From: Centroberyx gerrardi
Lineage: Eukaryota > Chordata > Actinopteri > Beryciformes > Berycidae
Direction of reading: 5' to 3'
Assembly (NCBI RefSeq): GCF_048128805.1
Contig: NC_136008.1
Span: forward strand, 16,161,572 to 16,225,571
Length of the DNA: 64,000 bases
Under the pieces are notes generated by a model. That model had not been told where the DNA came from, did not search any database, and was given only the letters and a program-made list of their open reading frames with translations. How positions within the stretch are numbered: the first letter of the stretch is position 1; each line of letters opens with the position of its first letter. Positions 12,901 to 24,160 of this stretch are shown here, one piece after another. The position numbers were made by a program, and so were the translations under genes.

Positions 12901-15900
12901 AACTGAGGGCAAACTGCAATCTGGGCTGATGCTTATATTCACCTTTTTCTTAATTTGTTCTTACCTGGTATGAAGACCAGAGATGGTACATTATGGCACA
13001 GACAAGTCCATCAACCTGAGCTAAAGTTACACGGACGGGAATTGGATTTGCTTTGATTCTCCCCACTTCCTGGCTGGCAAAATGTAAAATTTTGTGGGGT
13101 GACAGATTACCAAAACTGTCCAATAAATGAGTTACTTGTGAGTCCGTGTCACTTTGGTTTACAAGCCCTGGTTCGCTTTGGACGAACCAGTCAACCTTAA
13201 CAAACCAAATACAAAAATGCAACAAAGCAAAATTTTGGACTTATGCAAACTGTAGGTGTGAACACACCCTTAAAGCGATCTGCTGCACTCACTTGGAAGC
13301 GCTCCGAGACTACCTCTCTCAGGTGGACCATGCAGTGTTTGATGCACTCAGTGGTCGATTTAGGTGTTCTCACCTACCCAAATGAACAGGGGGTAAACAC
13401 TCCAGAGTTCACTTCAACCACTCCAAACTCAGCAACTCTGAAAAAAGTCTTTAAAGGTGCAATCACACCTACAGTCCCTTTTCTTTGGTCCAAACCATTT
13501 TGTTGCATTTTTATATTTGGTTCGTTTGGTTCATCGAACAACAAACAACATACTCATAAAACCGTGTGTTTTGGGGTTGTTTCCTGTAGTTGGTACAACT
13601 GGGCTACGTTCTCCTACCTAATGAATCGCACCAGTTTGCATAGAAGTCGACCAAACCTTACCTTTTCAGGCGGTCTCGGTGTGGATATTTGGTGCATACC
13701 CAAGTTCGAATGGCACTGTTCTCACCTGGCCAAACAAACTAAACTGAAGGAGTAGGCTAAATGCTCCAGAGTTCGATTGAACTGCTCCAAACATGTTTGG
13801 CGTGAACATACTCTGTCTGGGACTGAGCAGTTTTTCTGAAAATTCTGCAGTGTTATCCTGTTTTATCCTGTTTTGGTCCTAGAGGAAAAAACTTTATCTC
13901 AAAAATGCAACAAAAGGATTATTAATTACAGTTGGTCTTAGTAGGTTATCTATCATCAATAACTCACTGATCACTGGCTCTTTGACAATAATCCGCCGGA
14001 GAAACATAGACAAAATCAGCATGTAATGTTTGAATTATTTATGTTTACAGTAGTTTTACCCTTTCCTTTATCTCTCTTATGATGTTTTTATTTTACTTGT
14101 TTAAATAAATGTTTTGTGGGGAATGTGACTGTAAAGCTTATTACAAAGTTTTTTTTGTAAAAAAAAAAAAAACTTGTCAAAAGGCTATACAAAGTGCGTT
14201 TAATAGCCTATATCTAATATAATTATTCACAACCACACACTGGCACAACACCCCATACTGTGATTAGTCTATACCTTGTGACCTTCTCCTTTCCCTGCTC
14301 TGCAGATAGACCTGATCCACCTCCTCCACTGGTGGTTTGACTGAGAGAGCAGGGACGATGCGGTACACCCGTGACAGGAAGATGAACTCCACTATGAGAG
14401 ACACAAGGTTCCATCCCAGGATGAAGCCACAGCCGACTACATTGGAGGCCAGGGTCATGACCTGTCCCACTGCTAGTGGGGCCAGGATGTTAGTCACCTG
14501 ATCAATCCGCCTCATGGTCGCATTCATTCCTTTTGTCAGAATCAAAGACACAGTGGTTAATGTTGTACTGTATTCTGCTGTATTCTAATAAATTATTATT
14601 AACAAGAGCATGTCATAAATGGACCAATACCTGACATCAGTATGATATATTCTGCAACAGTTCCAGTAATTCAAGAATTTAAAAGTCAGACAGTGACAGA
14701 AACACATGACAAAAATAGGAAACAAACCAGTGAGTGCAGCAACAGAGTGAATTGTCTCACCAGCAAGGTGACCACGGTTGTAGCCTGTGATAACCACAAT
14801 CCAATCCCTCTGAATGGCAATGGTCAGTGCTGTGCTTGCAAGGTTTGCCACATCTGCCAGGACGATCACCACCGTATAACAAACCACCTTGTGTAAGTTT
14901 TGTGATGCAACATGTTACTACACATGACAGCACAGAGTAGCCAGAGGCTCAGCAGCAGAGACAACAGGGACACAGGACAGTGGGAACAACAGCAGCAATA
15001 ACTCCTCTGTGTAGTAATCATGGTGGGTAAATGGTTTGCAGATCGACATGGTAGCAAATGATAACAGATGCAATTACTAGGCAAATATGCGCTGTCTACT
15101 CACAGTAAGCCATCCATCCCAGATCTGTTCAATCCACTGCTTATATGAGAACACCAACATGAGCACAATGCTACACACTGTCACTGAGATGTTCTGAATG
15201 AATAGTGATGCATGTGCAACTAAAATAGGGGACAAAAAAACAAAAACAATTTCAAACTCTCCAAATAGAGCAACGACATGTAAAATATGAGAATAGTCCT
15301 TGACTAATGAACCATATCAGGGGCTCTCAATCCTTGTGGCCCAGAGTTCTGCTGGTTTTGATTCAAGCCATCTAATTGGGGACTGATTTACACCTTAGAT
15401 GCCATGTGAATGCAATTAACCACCAGCAGTACTCTGGGCCCCGAGGATCAGGATTGAGAACCACTGATCTACTATATATCACCCATGATATACGTCAGGG
15501 GTCTCAAACGATGTGCCATGGAGGGCCGAGAGTATACAGGTTTACAGGTTTTGTTCCAACCAAAGACTACACCAGGTGATTTCACTGATTGGCACAACTT
15601 CAACCAGAGAAGAGGAACTAATCAGTAAAATCACCTGGTGTAGTCTTCGGTTGGAATGAAAACCTGCATACTCTTGGCCCTCTATGGCACATGGTTTGAG
15701 ACCACTGATATACGTCAAGACTTTCAAATTGAAATGAAATTGTTGGTGCCTACCCTTATTCCTGGGATTGCGATCAACCCAGTCTCCAATCAGAGCCCCA
15801 AGGAGGAGCACTGACCCAGCCACAACCAATCCAAACACTGCAGTCAACAGCAGGTTACGACCATACAGCTCAATCAGGAACACAGAGATTGCAAAGTGCC

Positions 15901-16323
15901 ACATGCGGTCACCCTGTTTGACACAGTATTACAGTACAGTATTATCTGTTGTTTTGCAAGGTAGTTCTTGGATGCTGTCATACAGTTTAAGTGGACTACC
16001 TTGCAGTTATGGAAGTTTTGATGTCTTATATATTGCTCCAGTAATTTCAAGAAATGATTCTTACCCACATTGACAATGCGCCACTGACATAGATTAGAAA
16101 CTTGGGACCTTTGAGGTAGATGAGAGCCGACCCTTAGGAGGAGACAGATGAAAATTATTCCGATAAGCAAACAATCCATAAGCTAGCACTCCACTGTATT
16201 TTAATCAGAGTTGAGTTCACCTGGTATACTCCGAGCCGTTTTGGCTCTAGCGTCCCTGACGTCTTCGGACTCAAACTCGACCACCACCCCGCCACACCGT
16301 GAGGCATCTGCTCGCAGGGACAT
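9916..16323 (-). CDS. slc40a1-like: Ferroportin-like iron exporter (SLC40A1 family)
   Basis: Exports ferrous iron across the plasma membrane; family members sit basolaterally in enterocytes and in macrophages. Eight coding exons: 16221-16323, 16065-16132, 15754-15913, 15104-15219, 14761-14887, 14275-14529, 11013-11693 and 9916-10175. All phases match and the stop is TAA, giving 589 aa (human 571). The start is the ATG at 16323, with G at -3. Metal-site residues of human D39 and H43 (motif GDRMWHF, Asp59), C326 ([13 protein letters not shown], Cys349) and H507 (DLLHFIMV, His543) are present, as are RRIDQ around Asp201 and the YY pair (325-326) of the large loop. Oddities: human H32 is Gly, Y64 is Phe, and the cytosolic loop between TM6 and TM7 holds only three Lys (human about eight). 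The C-terminus is about 20 residues shorter than in human. The extracellular loop has N-glycosylation sequons (NSS, NNT). The divergence suggests a second paralog and not the standard slc40a1. Confidence 0.9.
10351..10819. mobile_element. TTAA-flanked MITE in ferroportin-like intron 7
   Basis: TTAA at 10351-10354 and at 10816-10819 bounds a 469-bp segment with inverted ends: the left reads AGTCGAGATGAAACGG and the right, reverse-complemented, AGACGAGATGAAATG. TTAA target duplications are typical of piggyBac and Kolobok elements. There is no transposase frame, so this is a miniature non-autonomous copy lying in the intron between the last two coding exons. Confidence 0.7.
12551..13808. mobile_element. 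Long foldback (inverted-repeat) element in ferroportin-like intron 6
   Basis: The left arm (about 12551-12810) and right arm (about 13534-13808) are imperfect reverse complements over roughly 250 bp. Shared blocks include 'catgtttggag', 'aactctgga', 'caggtgagaaca', 'gagaccgcctgaaaa', 'ttcattagg' and 'ccccaaaac'. Inside lies a second inverted pair (about 13196-13275 against 13450-13530, sharing 'aaaaatgcaacaaa' and 'ctgtaggtgtga'), so one foldback element seems nested in another. No open frame looks like a transposase. Exact ends and target duplications are unclear. Confidence 0.7.
15318..15466. mobile_element. hAT-like palindromic MITE (copy A)
   Basis: Begins CAGGGGCTCTCAATCC and ends with the near reverse complement, GGATTGAGAACCACTG. 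The arms extend inward ('ggcccagagt...ctgctgg' against 'ccagcagtactctgggcc'). CAG...CTG ends are typical of hAT elements. The flanking 8-mers differ (aaccatat / atctacta), so no target duplication survives. Located in intron 3 of the ferroportin-like gene. Confidence 0.65.
15496..15707. mobile_element. hAT-like palindromic MITE (copy B) with 8-bp target duplication
   Basis: Starts CAGGGGTCTCAAAC and ends GTTTGAGACCACTG. The two arms of about 95 bp are nearly perfect reverse complements around a loop of about 20 bp. It is flanked by identical 8-mers ATATACGT at 15488-15495 and 15708-15715, the hallmark of hAT insertion. It lies in the same intron as copy A, 29 bp away. Confidence 0.88.
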
Positions 16324-17029
16324 TGCCTATTGTAGGGTCATAGGTCAAAAAACTACTGAACTTGTCCCACCTTTCTGATAATATGGTGTGTTAATGTTAT
16401 AGCTAAAGTTTTTACAACATCACTTGGATGTTGTTTTGAATGAAGGTTTAGTGCCTTCCTCTTTGGTACTGTTGTTTGTTTACAACTACAGGATTGTGTT
16501 GACCACTTACAGGATTACTGGTCATTTCTTCATTTACATACAAGGAGGCCATTCTAGAAGACAACACCACCAAAAAGCAACATGTGGCTATAGATATTTT
16601 AGTATTTAATGAAATAAACTTAATGTTATTTCATTAATCATGCATTTTTCAGCAGGAAAAGTTTGAACACCATGCCCTTTGGGAATACTATGACCTATTT
16701 TAGAGGATAGTGTCTGTGCTACATTATATCAAAATTAAGTAGTCTACATTTAATTACTTGCAGATCAATCAGTCATAATTTGCTTTTCAAATGATGAGAC
16801 ATATACAGTATGATGGCTCCCATGGGTCAATAGGTGACAATGCCTCAATTACATGCGATTTAAAAGTAAAACAGAAAAAGCATGTCAAACATATTCATGA
16901 CATTCATTCAAATATGACAGTAGTAAAAATAGCTTTAGCGCAATGCCTCACATGGCTTTGTAAATGCAGTCAGAATATAAGCTGAATTAAATTAAAGCAC
17001 TCAATCGTAAGTCAAAGCAGGGTCACTCA
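16324..17029. other. Upstream region of the ferroportin-like gene
   Basis: This should hold the 5' UTR and promoter of the minus-strand ferroportin-like gene. I looked for a 5' UTR iron-responsive element (CAGUGN loop on a bulged stem) in the first 100 bases upstream of the ATG and saw only CAGTAG, which does not fit. A 'tacaatag' just before the ATG could be a splice acceptor, so the 5' UTR may be spliced from further upstream. Nothing else is recognised. Confidence 0.35.
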
Positions 17030-17266
17030 TCACCTTTGTTCAGGTGTTGCACTCAATCCTTGCTGTTGTTCCTCAATGGTGTATCTTTTGCCATGTGTCC
17101 TACTTTGGGATGCTAGTCTTTCCTGAGAGCTGGAATTCAAGCTGTAGTAGTTTGAAAGGCTTGATAACATCACAGTGTTAAAGTGCACCATTGTATGAAA
17201 GTGCCAGAAAAGCAGAACAGGCAGAGGGACAACAAAGGCAGCCAGCATATTCCAAAGCACGTGACA
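17030..17266 (-). CDS. Possible terminal exon of an unrecognised membrane protein
   Basis: An open frame of 78 codons plus stop follows a good acceptor ('attgtcctctcag'). It encodes one strongly hydrophobic segment (about residues 3-22, NMLAAFVVPLPVLLFWHF) and then a polar tail rich in Ser, Gln and Arg with RTHGKRYTIEEQQQG. A hydrophobic segment with a donor (ATGG|GTAAGA) exists upstream near 17545-17605, but its phase does not join to this frame, so no gene model can be completed. It could be a remnant or a chance frame. Confidence 0.25.
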   Translation of the reverse strand, partial: CHVLWNMLAAFVVPLPVLLFWHFHTMVHFNTVMLSSLSNYYSLNSSSQERLASQSRTHGKRYTIEEQQQGLSATPEQR

Positions 17267-17512
17267 CTGAGAGGACAATATCACTGTCCACCCACACTAC
17301 AAAAAGGACAACTGTGTAACTCGTATGACTCAAAATACACATATGCGCATGGTCAGTGAACACATGCACGTGCATGCACCCACACATGGACATAAGCGTA
17401 GTCCTCATTACTCATACAGCCACAAACACACACCCTCTTGCAATTACATGCAAAAAAAACCCACATGAAGCTTGCAAAATGTTGCATAAAGAACACTATC
17501 ATGCAATACTTC

Positions 17513-17564
17513 ACTCATCTTCTTACCCATCTGCAGGTAACAGGAGATGGGTAAGAAGATGAGT
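17513..17564. repeat. Perfect 20-bp inverted repeat (hairpin)
   Basis: Arms at 17513-17532 and 17545-17564 are perfect reverse complements (ACTCATCTTCTTACCCATCT and its partner), separated by the 12-base loop GCAGGTAACAGG. Pairing stops exactly at 20 bp. Function unknown. It may be a tiny foldback insertion. Confidence 0.9.
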
Positions 17565-18298
17565 AACAGATAACGGAAGAGAGCTATTCACTTGGTAGAA
17601 GTTAATGTGATTTACAGGATGATACATAATCTTAACCAATGAGCGATGATGTTTACACAATATTTTACACTATAAATATCAACTAATGCAGCATTGCTTA
17701 CATCGCTGTTGCATCTTTGTCCATGTTTGTATTGAAAATCAATATATTTGTCTAAAGAATTAATAATGCGCTTATCGCAAACCATTCAGGAAAGGCAATC
17801 AATTATTTTGAGTGTGTTCTCATTCAAAACATCAACACAGGAAATTAACAGTTATCTTCCTTTAATCAAATATTAGCACAAGCCTATTATTCAGTTCTAG
17901 CCTTTGGTATTCTGTTGTTAATATTTTTCTCAGGAATATTGTCATTGATTTGATCTGGCCTATTTGCATTTCTTTCACCAATAAAAATACACTGATGTAA
18001 ATGAAGACAAAATGTATCCGAAATTAGAGCTTCTACTGTCAATATACTGTACTAGAGTGACAATGTTCACTACAAATTTACATTACAAATGTAATATACT
18101 TAAAGGCTTGCAGTGCCATGTAATACAAAGGATATAAAACAAACATGAAGAGAATCAGTCAAAAATTGTCTGTTTTCAAACATATACACAGTAAGAAGTT
18201 ATGAAATCAAATATTGCAACTTACACAAAATCTCTCATATGGATTGTTAGTCCACAACTACTGACCCCCAATCTGATGAAACAGATGAAAGTTTTCAT
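17565..18298. other. 3' flank of the slc6a18-like gene, nothing recognisable
   Basis: AT-rich sequence immediately downstream of the slc6a18-like stop codon on the minus strand. It should contain that gene's 3' UTR. I could not pick out a convincing AATAAA signal on that strand. Confidence 0.4.
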
Positions 18299-21200
18299 TT
18301 ACAAGTCTCCGTGATTGCATTCATTTTCATATGGGTTTTGATTGTGCCTGTTCATGATGCGCTTCTTCAGGAAGCCCATGAATTTGTACAGAGCCACAAG
18401 GGGGATGGAGACAACAGGAAGGGCAGATAGGAGCACACAGATAGCAAACACCCATCGAGGATAGTGCAGAACTTCAGCAAGAGGGAAGTCCACCTGTAGG
18501 GGTGATGGAGTGGAAAGACAGTGGTTTTAAAAAATTCTGTTAGATTTAACAAACTGTACACAGTACTGTTGTGGAAGAACTGAGTAAATCTGCCTTACAT
18601 AATCTGGGTTCCAGGCATTATATGTGGGTTGATTTTCAGCCTCAATCACAACATACGCCAAAAAAACCACCAGAAGCATGAAAGGGCTGATGAACCGCCA
18701 AGTGGCCTGCCAGTAGATGCTGGGCCTCCGACCCGTCATCCACTCAATGTCATCATTAAACCTGTGGGCACATGGATACACTTTGACAAATCAGCGACAT
18801 TTAGTTAATAATATTACAATTTTGTTGATGAAATGAATTGAAATATCACCTATTTATTCCATAGATGTACACCACACCTATCATCTCAAAGAAAGCTATG
18901 ATGAGCAGAGGCAGGGATCCCACGTAGCTGTTGAAAATCTCCAGCCAGTAGTTCCCAGACCCCAGAGTGAAGATCAGGGCCGCAACAAAGGAGGTGAGAC
19001 ATATCAACCCTGTGAGCGAAAGGGGAGAGAATATTACATAGCAATTATGAAAGCTGAATTTCTAACACCGTTACTTGTTATAATGAATTTACTTTGCAGA
19101 TTTTTGCAGAATTTACTTCAAATGGAACCCTTAGCAAATCTGTCTTAGTCACTGTAATGTCCCAAAGGCTTTGATTGCAATGAGAATATTATATTAGGTG
19201 ATGCATCAGGTCTGTCGGTTTACCTGTGAAAATCTCCTTAGGCATCCAGGATGGCACCATATGCAGGTCTAGCAGAGGAGTGAGGACCCCCTCCAGATTC
19301 CCGAACATTGAGGACAGTCCCAGGCTGAAGAGCATGACAAAGAAGAGCACTGCCCATACTTGGGAGCCCGGCATATTTATCACAGCCTCAGTGAACACAA
19401 TGAAGGCCAGTCCCGTTCCAGAGGCACTCTATAGGTAGGATGTGAAATGCCGTTTCATACACAACTTCACAAAACTTCATCAAGCAATTGATTTAAAAGA
19501 AAAAAAAATTGAGTAATCTTTTTCTGAAATATTCTACCTGGTCCAGGAAAGTCTGCAGATCGCAGGTCTTTAGATGGAGGCTTTCAACCTCTGAGGGATC
19601 AGTCATATTGAGATAGCCTAACCAATCATCGTAGTTTTCAAGAGTTATGTTTTCATTTCCAATGTTAAATGCATTTGTCAGCGTCAATATATTTCTGTAA
19701 AATTGAGAAGAGATCAAATTAGTCAGTTAATACTACTACTACTACTACTACTGCTACTACTACTACTACTACTACTGCTACTACTAATAATAATAATATA
19801 GCAAGACGAGCTGGATACACTATGGCAGACCATAATCATCTGAGTGGTACATACCTATTTCGGCAGTCATTGTAGTTTGTATTTGCTTTAAATCCAAGAA
19901 TGGCAAAAATAGGAATTGAAGCATATATAGATGTAAAACTGTTGACAAGACCAACTATCAAGGCATCTCTTTCACAATTGTTCCTGCAAAAATGAAATTA
20001 TGTCTTTATTTTTTGTTTTCACCGCACTGTACTGTTTTTTTTTTACATTGATGAAAAGTTATTGTGTTCAAAATTGTCTTACTTCTGAGGATTATAGCTG
20101 GAAAAAGCAATAAGTCCCCCAAAGGCCAAAGACAAAGAGAAAAAAATTTGAGTGGCAGCATCCAACCACACTTTAGGATTCTTCAGGGTTTCCCACTGTA
20201 ATGAACATATTAAATTTAGTTAGGTATCAGATTTTGTTCATTAAATTCTTGAAATTGTGTAAATAAGAAATTCTAATTGCAAACTTACATTTGGAGTGAA
20301 GAGGTAAACTAGGCCATCGGTTGCCCCAGTCAGAGTCAAGGCTCTGACCAAGAAGATCGTCAGTACGAGATACGGAAAGGTGGCTGTCACATAAATTGCC
20401 TGGTGAAAAATTTCAGAGGCTGATGAAATATTTCAGTCACCCATAAGACATGCATTGTATTTGCTTACTTTTCCTTTTTTAAAAGTTTCATAACACTTTA
20501 CATGAACTCTGAGTTAGAACACATTCATAATGCCTAATTCATGAATGCCTAAATCGTTCCAACAACAAGAGGGATGAGACGTTCCTCTCTGTTGCAGCCC
20601 CAGCTTGTGATTTAGGCTGATAGGACGGGTGGATTTTTACATAAATAATCTTGCCTAGTGCAGCTTTAAGATTAAATTTGTATTCATGAATGTGACATTT
20701 AGCTGATATAAAGCTGTTGTGTTAAAAACTGGGGTGTTACATTTTTGCCATGAATTGCTAATATGTGGGCTACATTTATGTAGGGATTGTTGAAGGTAGA
20801 TATAAAGATTAGGATCATTTTTACCATAGCATCAAACAGTTGAATTACCTTTCCAATGGTCTCAATGCCACGTATGAAGCAGATGTAGACAAGACACCAA
20901 GCAGTAGCCAGACACAACACCAGCCACCATTGTAAGGACCCACTGGTCTCAATGTTTGGCGTTATGTTCAGTGTTTTACGATACCAAAAATAGTTCACTG
21001 ATGTGCTCTTTTCACATTCGCTCACATAACCTGCATCAAACAAAGAGATGTTCATACCTTGAAAAATAGGACTTGCTATCTATTATTTAAATTATTTGTA
21101 AGCATGTTTATTTGTATTATCATGAACAGAGAAATTACCAGTAAGGTTTAAGTTAACCGGACAGTCCCTCCAGGGAAGTGGATTTTGAAAAGAGTGGAAG

Positions 21201-23014
21201 AAGTACCAGAGGACCCAGGCCAGGATAGTGTTGTAGAACAGGCCGACCAGGAAGGATACTAGCAAGGAAGCCACACCTGTGTATACACATTGTCATGGTC
21301 CACCAAAATTAATTTATCGTATGGATGGCATGTCAGTGATCTCAGGTTAATCAGACATAATGTTTACATGACACTAGGTAGGTACTGTAGATTCCCCTTT
21401 TTGGCATATTGCTTAACTGAATGCAAACCTTCTCACCTAGGCCTCCTAGATATGGGGAGATTGAATTCCACACTCCAATGCTTCCCATGCGGAGCCTTTG
21501 CCCAATGGCCAGTTCCATGTGCAGCAGAGGGAGGCCCTCAAACACCAAGGCAATGACATAAGGAATCAGGAAAGCCCCTTGGAATAAAACAAAGTTGCCA
21601 GTGATAATAATTGTTAAAGTTCTTGCAGTTCTTGCAGTTCTTACAGTATGGTTAATCAGTAAGCAATCGACTTCACTTATAGGCACGTATAGGCGTTGCA
21701 TATATGGTTGAAGGTCATTCAATTTATGTTCATTGGGCATTTTATTATCAACAATCAGAACTTTATCACACTTTCTCATATCAAGCTGTAGGCCAGCAAA
21801 AAAGCGGAGCCAAGGCAACAGAATTTCCTGCTTAACAAAACTATTTTCCCTCCCCTTCTCTCAACTGACTACTAATCTTGATTTTGTGTACCACTGTGGA
21901 CTGGTGGAGGTATTTTGCCCCATTTATAGATGAAGAATCTGTTTTGCATAATAGTGAACTATAGATTAGGAATTGTCTAAAGTGGATCAATCATAGATTT
22001 GGAGAATAGGTAAACTATGAAATAGTGCAAGAAACAAAGACAGTATGATAAGATGACGTAACCACTGTAGAGTGTTTTCCCTCTCTCTGTCACTGATGAA
22101 GTCCAAGCAACCTGTAATAACCCCCTGGTCAGACATCATACTTTCACATTCAGTGGAAAAACAAACATGCAGACAGAATGATCTGAATAATTTCTCAGAG
22201 CAGACAAATAAAGTATGCAGCAAAAACACAATAGATTCACTGTCAAGAAATCATTTGGATAGCTTATAAAGCTTTTAAAATGTATATGGATGGAAACTTT
22301 TAGATTTTATATTTACATATGTTTAATACATGATTATTTACATTGACTTCTATAAAGAGTTGATTGAAAACATGAGAAATAAGGTAAATATTTATTCAAA
22401 TACTTAGCAAAACAATAAGCAAATCCTATTCATTAGGTTTATCTTCTAATGTAGAATATTACACATCATACATCATTTTTTTTTGTATTTCAATTAATTA
22501 TCCATATTCTTTGTAATTTTTCATTATTTATAAACAATAAAAAACATTCTCTAAATGATAGATCCTCAAAAAATATTCAAATCATCAAAGTATTATGAAT
22601 AATTCATAATAAGCATACTGTATCTTGCATTACATGTGTTGTTTTCTGTGCTATGCAGTTTCCTTTTTGATCATTTCTCATTTTATAAAGAGATAGCCAT
22701 TGGATAACGGACGATGATTAATCTTCCTTTAAATGGAAGACTAAGTAGAAAACCTGATTGTTGCTACACTACTATTTGCTGTCCAAGTACAATGTTTGTG
22801 TTAACATTAGAAAACACACTGTTACTGAAATGCTCTTACCTCCACCATAGATTTGACACAAATATGGAAATCTCCACACGTTACCAAGTCCCACTGCGAA
22901 ACCGATGCAAGTAAGCAGATATTGAACCTTATTGTCCCATTTTGGTCTTTCAGTTATCTCTTTAGATCCATGAACCTGGGTCTGCTCAGCACTTCCAGCT
23001 TCAATAACCATCAT
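18299..23014 (-). CDS. slc6a18: SLC6 neutral amino acid transporter, SLC6A18-like (B0AT3/XT2)
   Basis: Sodium-coupled neutral amino acid transporter of the LeuT fold. In mammals SLC6A18 works at the kidney brush border with collectrin or ACE2. Twelve coding exons: 22840-23014, 21437-21577, 21139-21276, 20849-21030, 20289-20399, 20083-20195, 19855-19983, 19538-19694, 19224-19428, 18850-19009, 18599-18761 and 18299-18493. All join in phase to give 622 aa with about 12 membrane segments. Landmarks: RPKWDNK (23-29), the TM1 sodium-site motif [10 protein letters not shown] (42-51), [10 protein letters not shown] and TM8 [13 protein letters not shown]. Blocks that favour SLC6A18 over SLC6A19 are [30 protein letters not shown] and [12 protein letters not shown]. 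The start is the first of two adjacent ATGs. Exons 2-11 have the same lengths as those of the neighbouring slc6a19, which points to tandem duplication. Confidence 0.88.
19728..19797. repeat. (CTA)n microsatellite
   Basis: CTA/TAC trinucleotide repeat with GCT interruptions, filling nearly half of the 160-bp intron 7 of the slc6a18-like gene. Confidence 0.9.
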
Positions 23015-24160
23015 TTTTTCACAAGCACTGCTATTTGTCTTTTGTAGTTTAGGTATAGATTATGAGGCATACACACATCCTGTATGTCTGACTCTGTCTA
23101 CTCTTTCTAAAGTGGAGAGGAGGACCTGGTTACTTGGTACCTGTGTGTGTCAGGAGACGCAGGGGCAACGTTTGCATTATCAGCCAAATACTTCTTGTTG
23201 GCGCTAAGAGCTAAGGGAACAATGTGTCTCGTTTGTTTAATCAAAAGCCCTTGTGTAAAGCTTCATGATATGATGTTGATAACAGAGGCAATAATAGTAA
23301 ATGGCAATACTATGAAACATAAATAATGGACACATTGGAATGAAACTATGATACTAGACATGGTTCTTTTAATCTCTTCCTTGCACACAAATTACATTAC
23401 TGTTATTTACACACAGTCCAAGGTTACAATTACACCAACCAACAGTAATAACCAACATCAATTACTCTATATCCAAGAATATTTTGTGCGTAGCATATAA
23501 TTCTCTATGAGAAGCAGTCATCATCAAACACTTTTTAAAAAGCCTTACCTTACATGTCTTGCTATACGTCTCTGTTCTATCTTATACATTCAGCATAATA
23601 TTTGCATCCATTAGTGTACATTGAAAAGCAAAAAAGACAATATCACACAATTCACTTTACAGATCATAGGCAAATACTAAAGGATGCTAAAGGATTAAAA
23701 ACAATGCTACAGCACTGTATAAGAGAGTTCGCTTCCAAATTTCCAAACCCTATTCCCACACTTGCCAGCATGATAGCATTTCCACCAAAGGACTGACTTC
23801 ATGTCTGTTTCACATAACTCCACACATCACAACAGTGACCCCAGCTGGAGAGCAGGGCCCACTGTTATATTGGCCCAAGGACTATTGCCTCTTTCTGTGG
23901 TGAGGCCCCCTCCCAGTCTTGAACCCATGAGCTTGCTTGCACGATAGACCTTGATTTGGACAAGCATAGTAGTTCAACCAGAGGAGTGAGTTTAACCACC
24001 TTGTCCACTACAGTTGCACCTGCAAATGTAATATTGCATCAGACAGTTAGCATCTCACCAATTCTCTGATTTCATAAATTCATGAAATGTTCAATAACCA
24101 GACAGAGTTGAGTCTCTCTTGTTTAAAAAAGTCATTATTCTTAGAGCAGGAGTCCTGCGT
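23015..24160. other. Upstream region of the slc6a18-like gene
   Basis: Expected to carry the 5' UTR and promoter of the minus-strand slc6a18-like gene. No TATA box or coding exon could be assigned. A SINE-like piece lies at its far end. Confidence 0.4.
23915..24005 (-). repeat. tRNA-derived SINE fragment
   Basis: On the minus strand the segment reads '...atgggttcaagactggg', which fits a tRNA B box (GGTTCRANNCC), preceded by a degenerate A-box-like region. It has no cloverleaf and so is not a tRNA gene. Confidence 0.35.

Noticed and set aside
13243-13755. 170-codon plus-strand frame in ferroportin-like intron 6
   Set aside because: It lies inside the foldback element, spans its inverted arms and resembles no transposase.
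16324-16420. Possible iron-responsive element upstream of the ferroportin-like ATG
   Set aside because: Only CAGTAG is present where a CAGTGN loop would be needed, and no C-bulged stem is visible. The real 5' UTR may be elsewhere.
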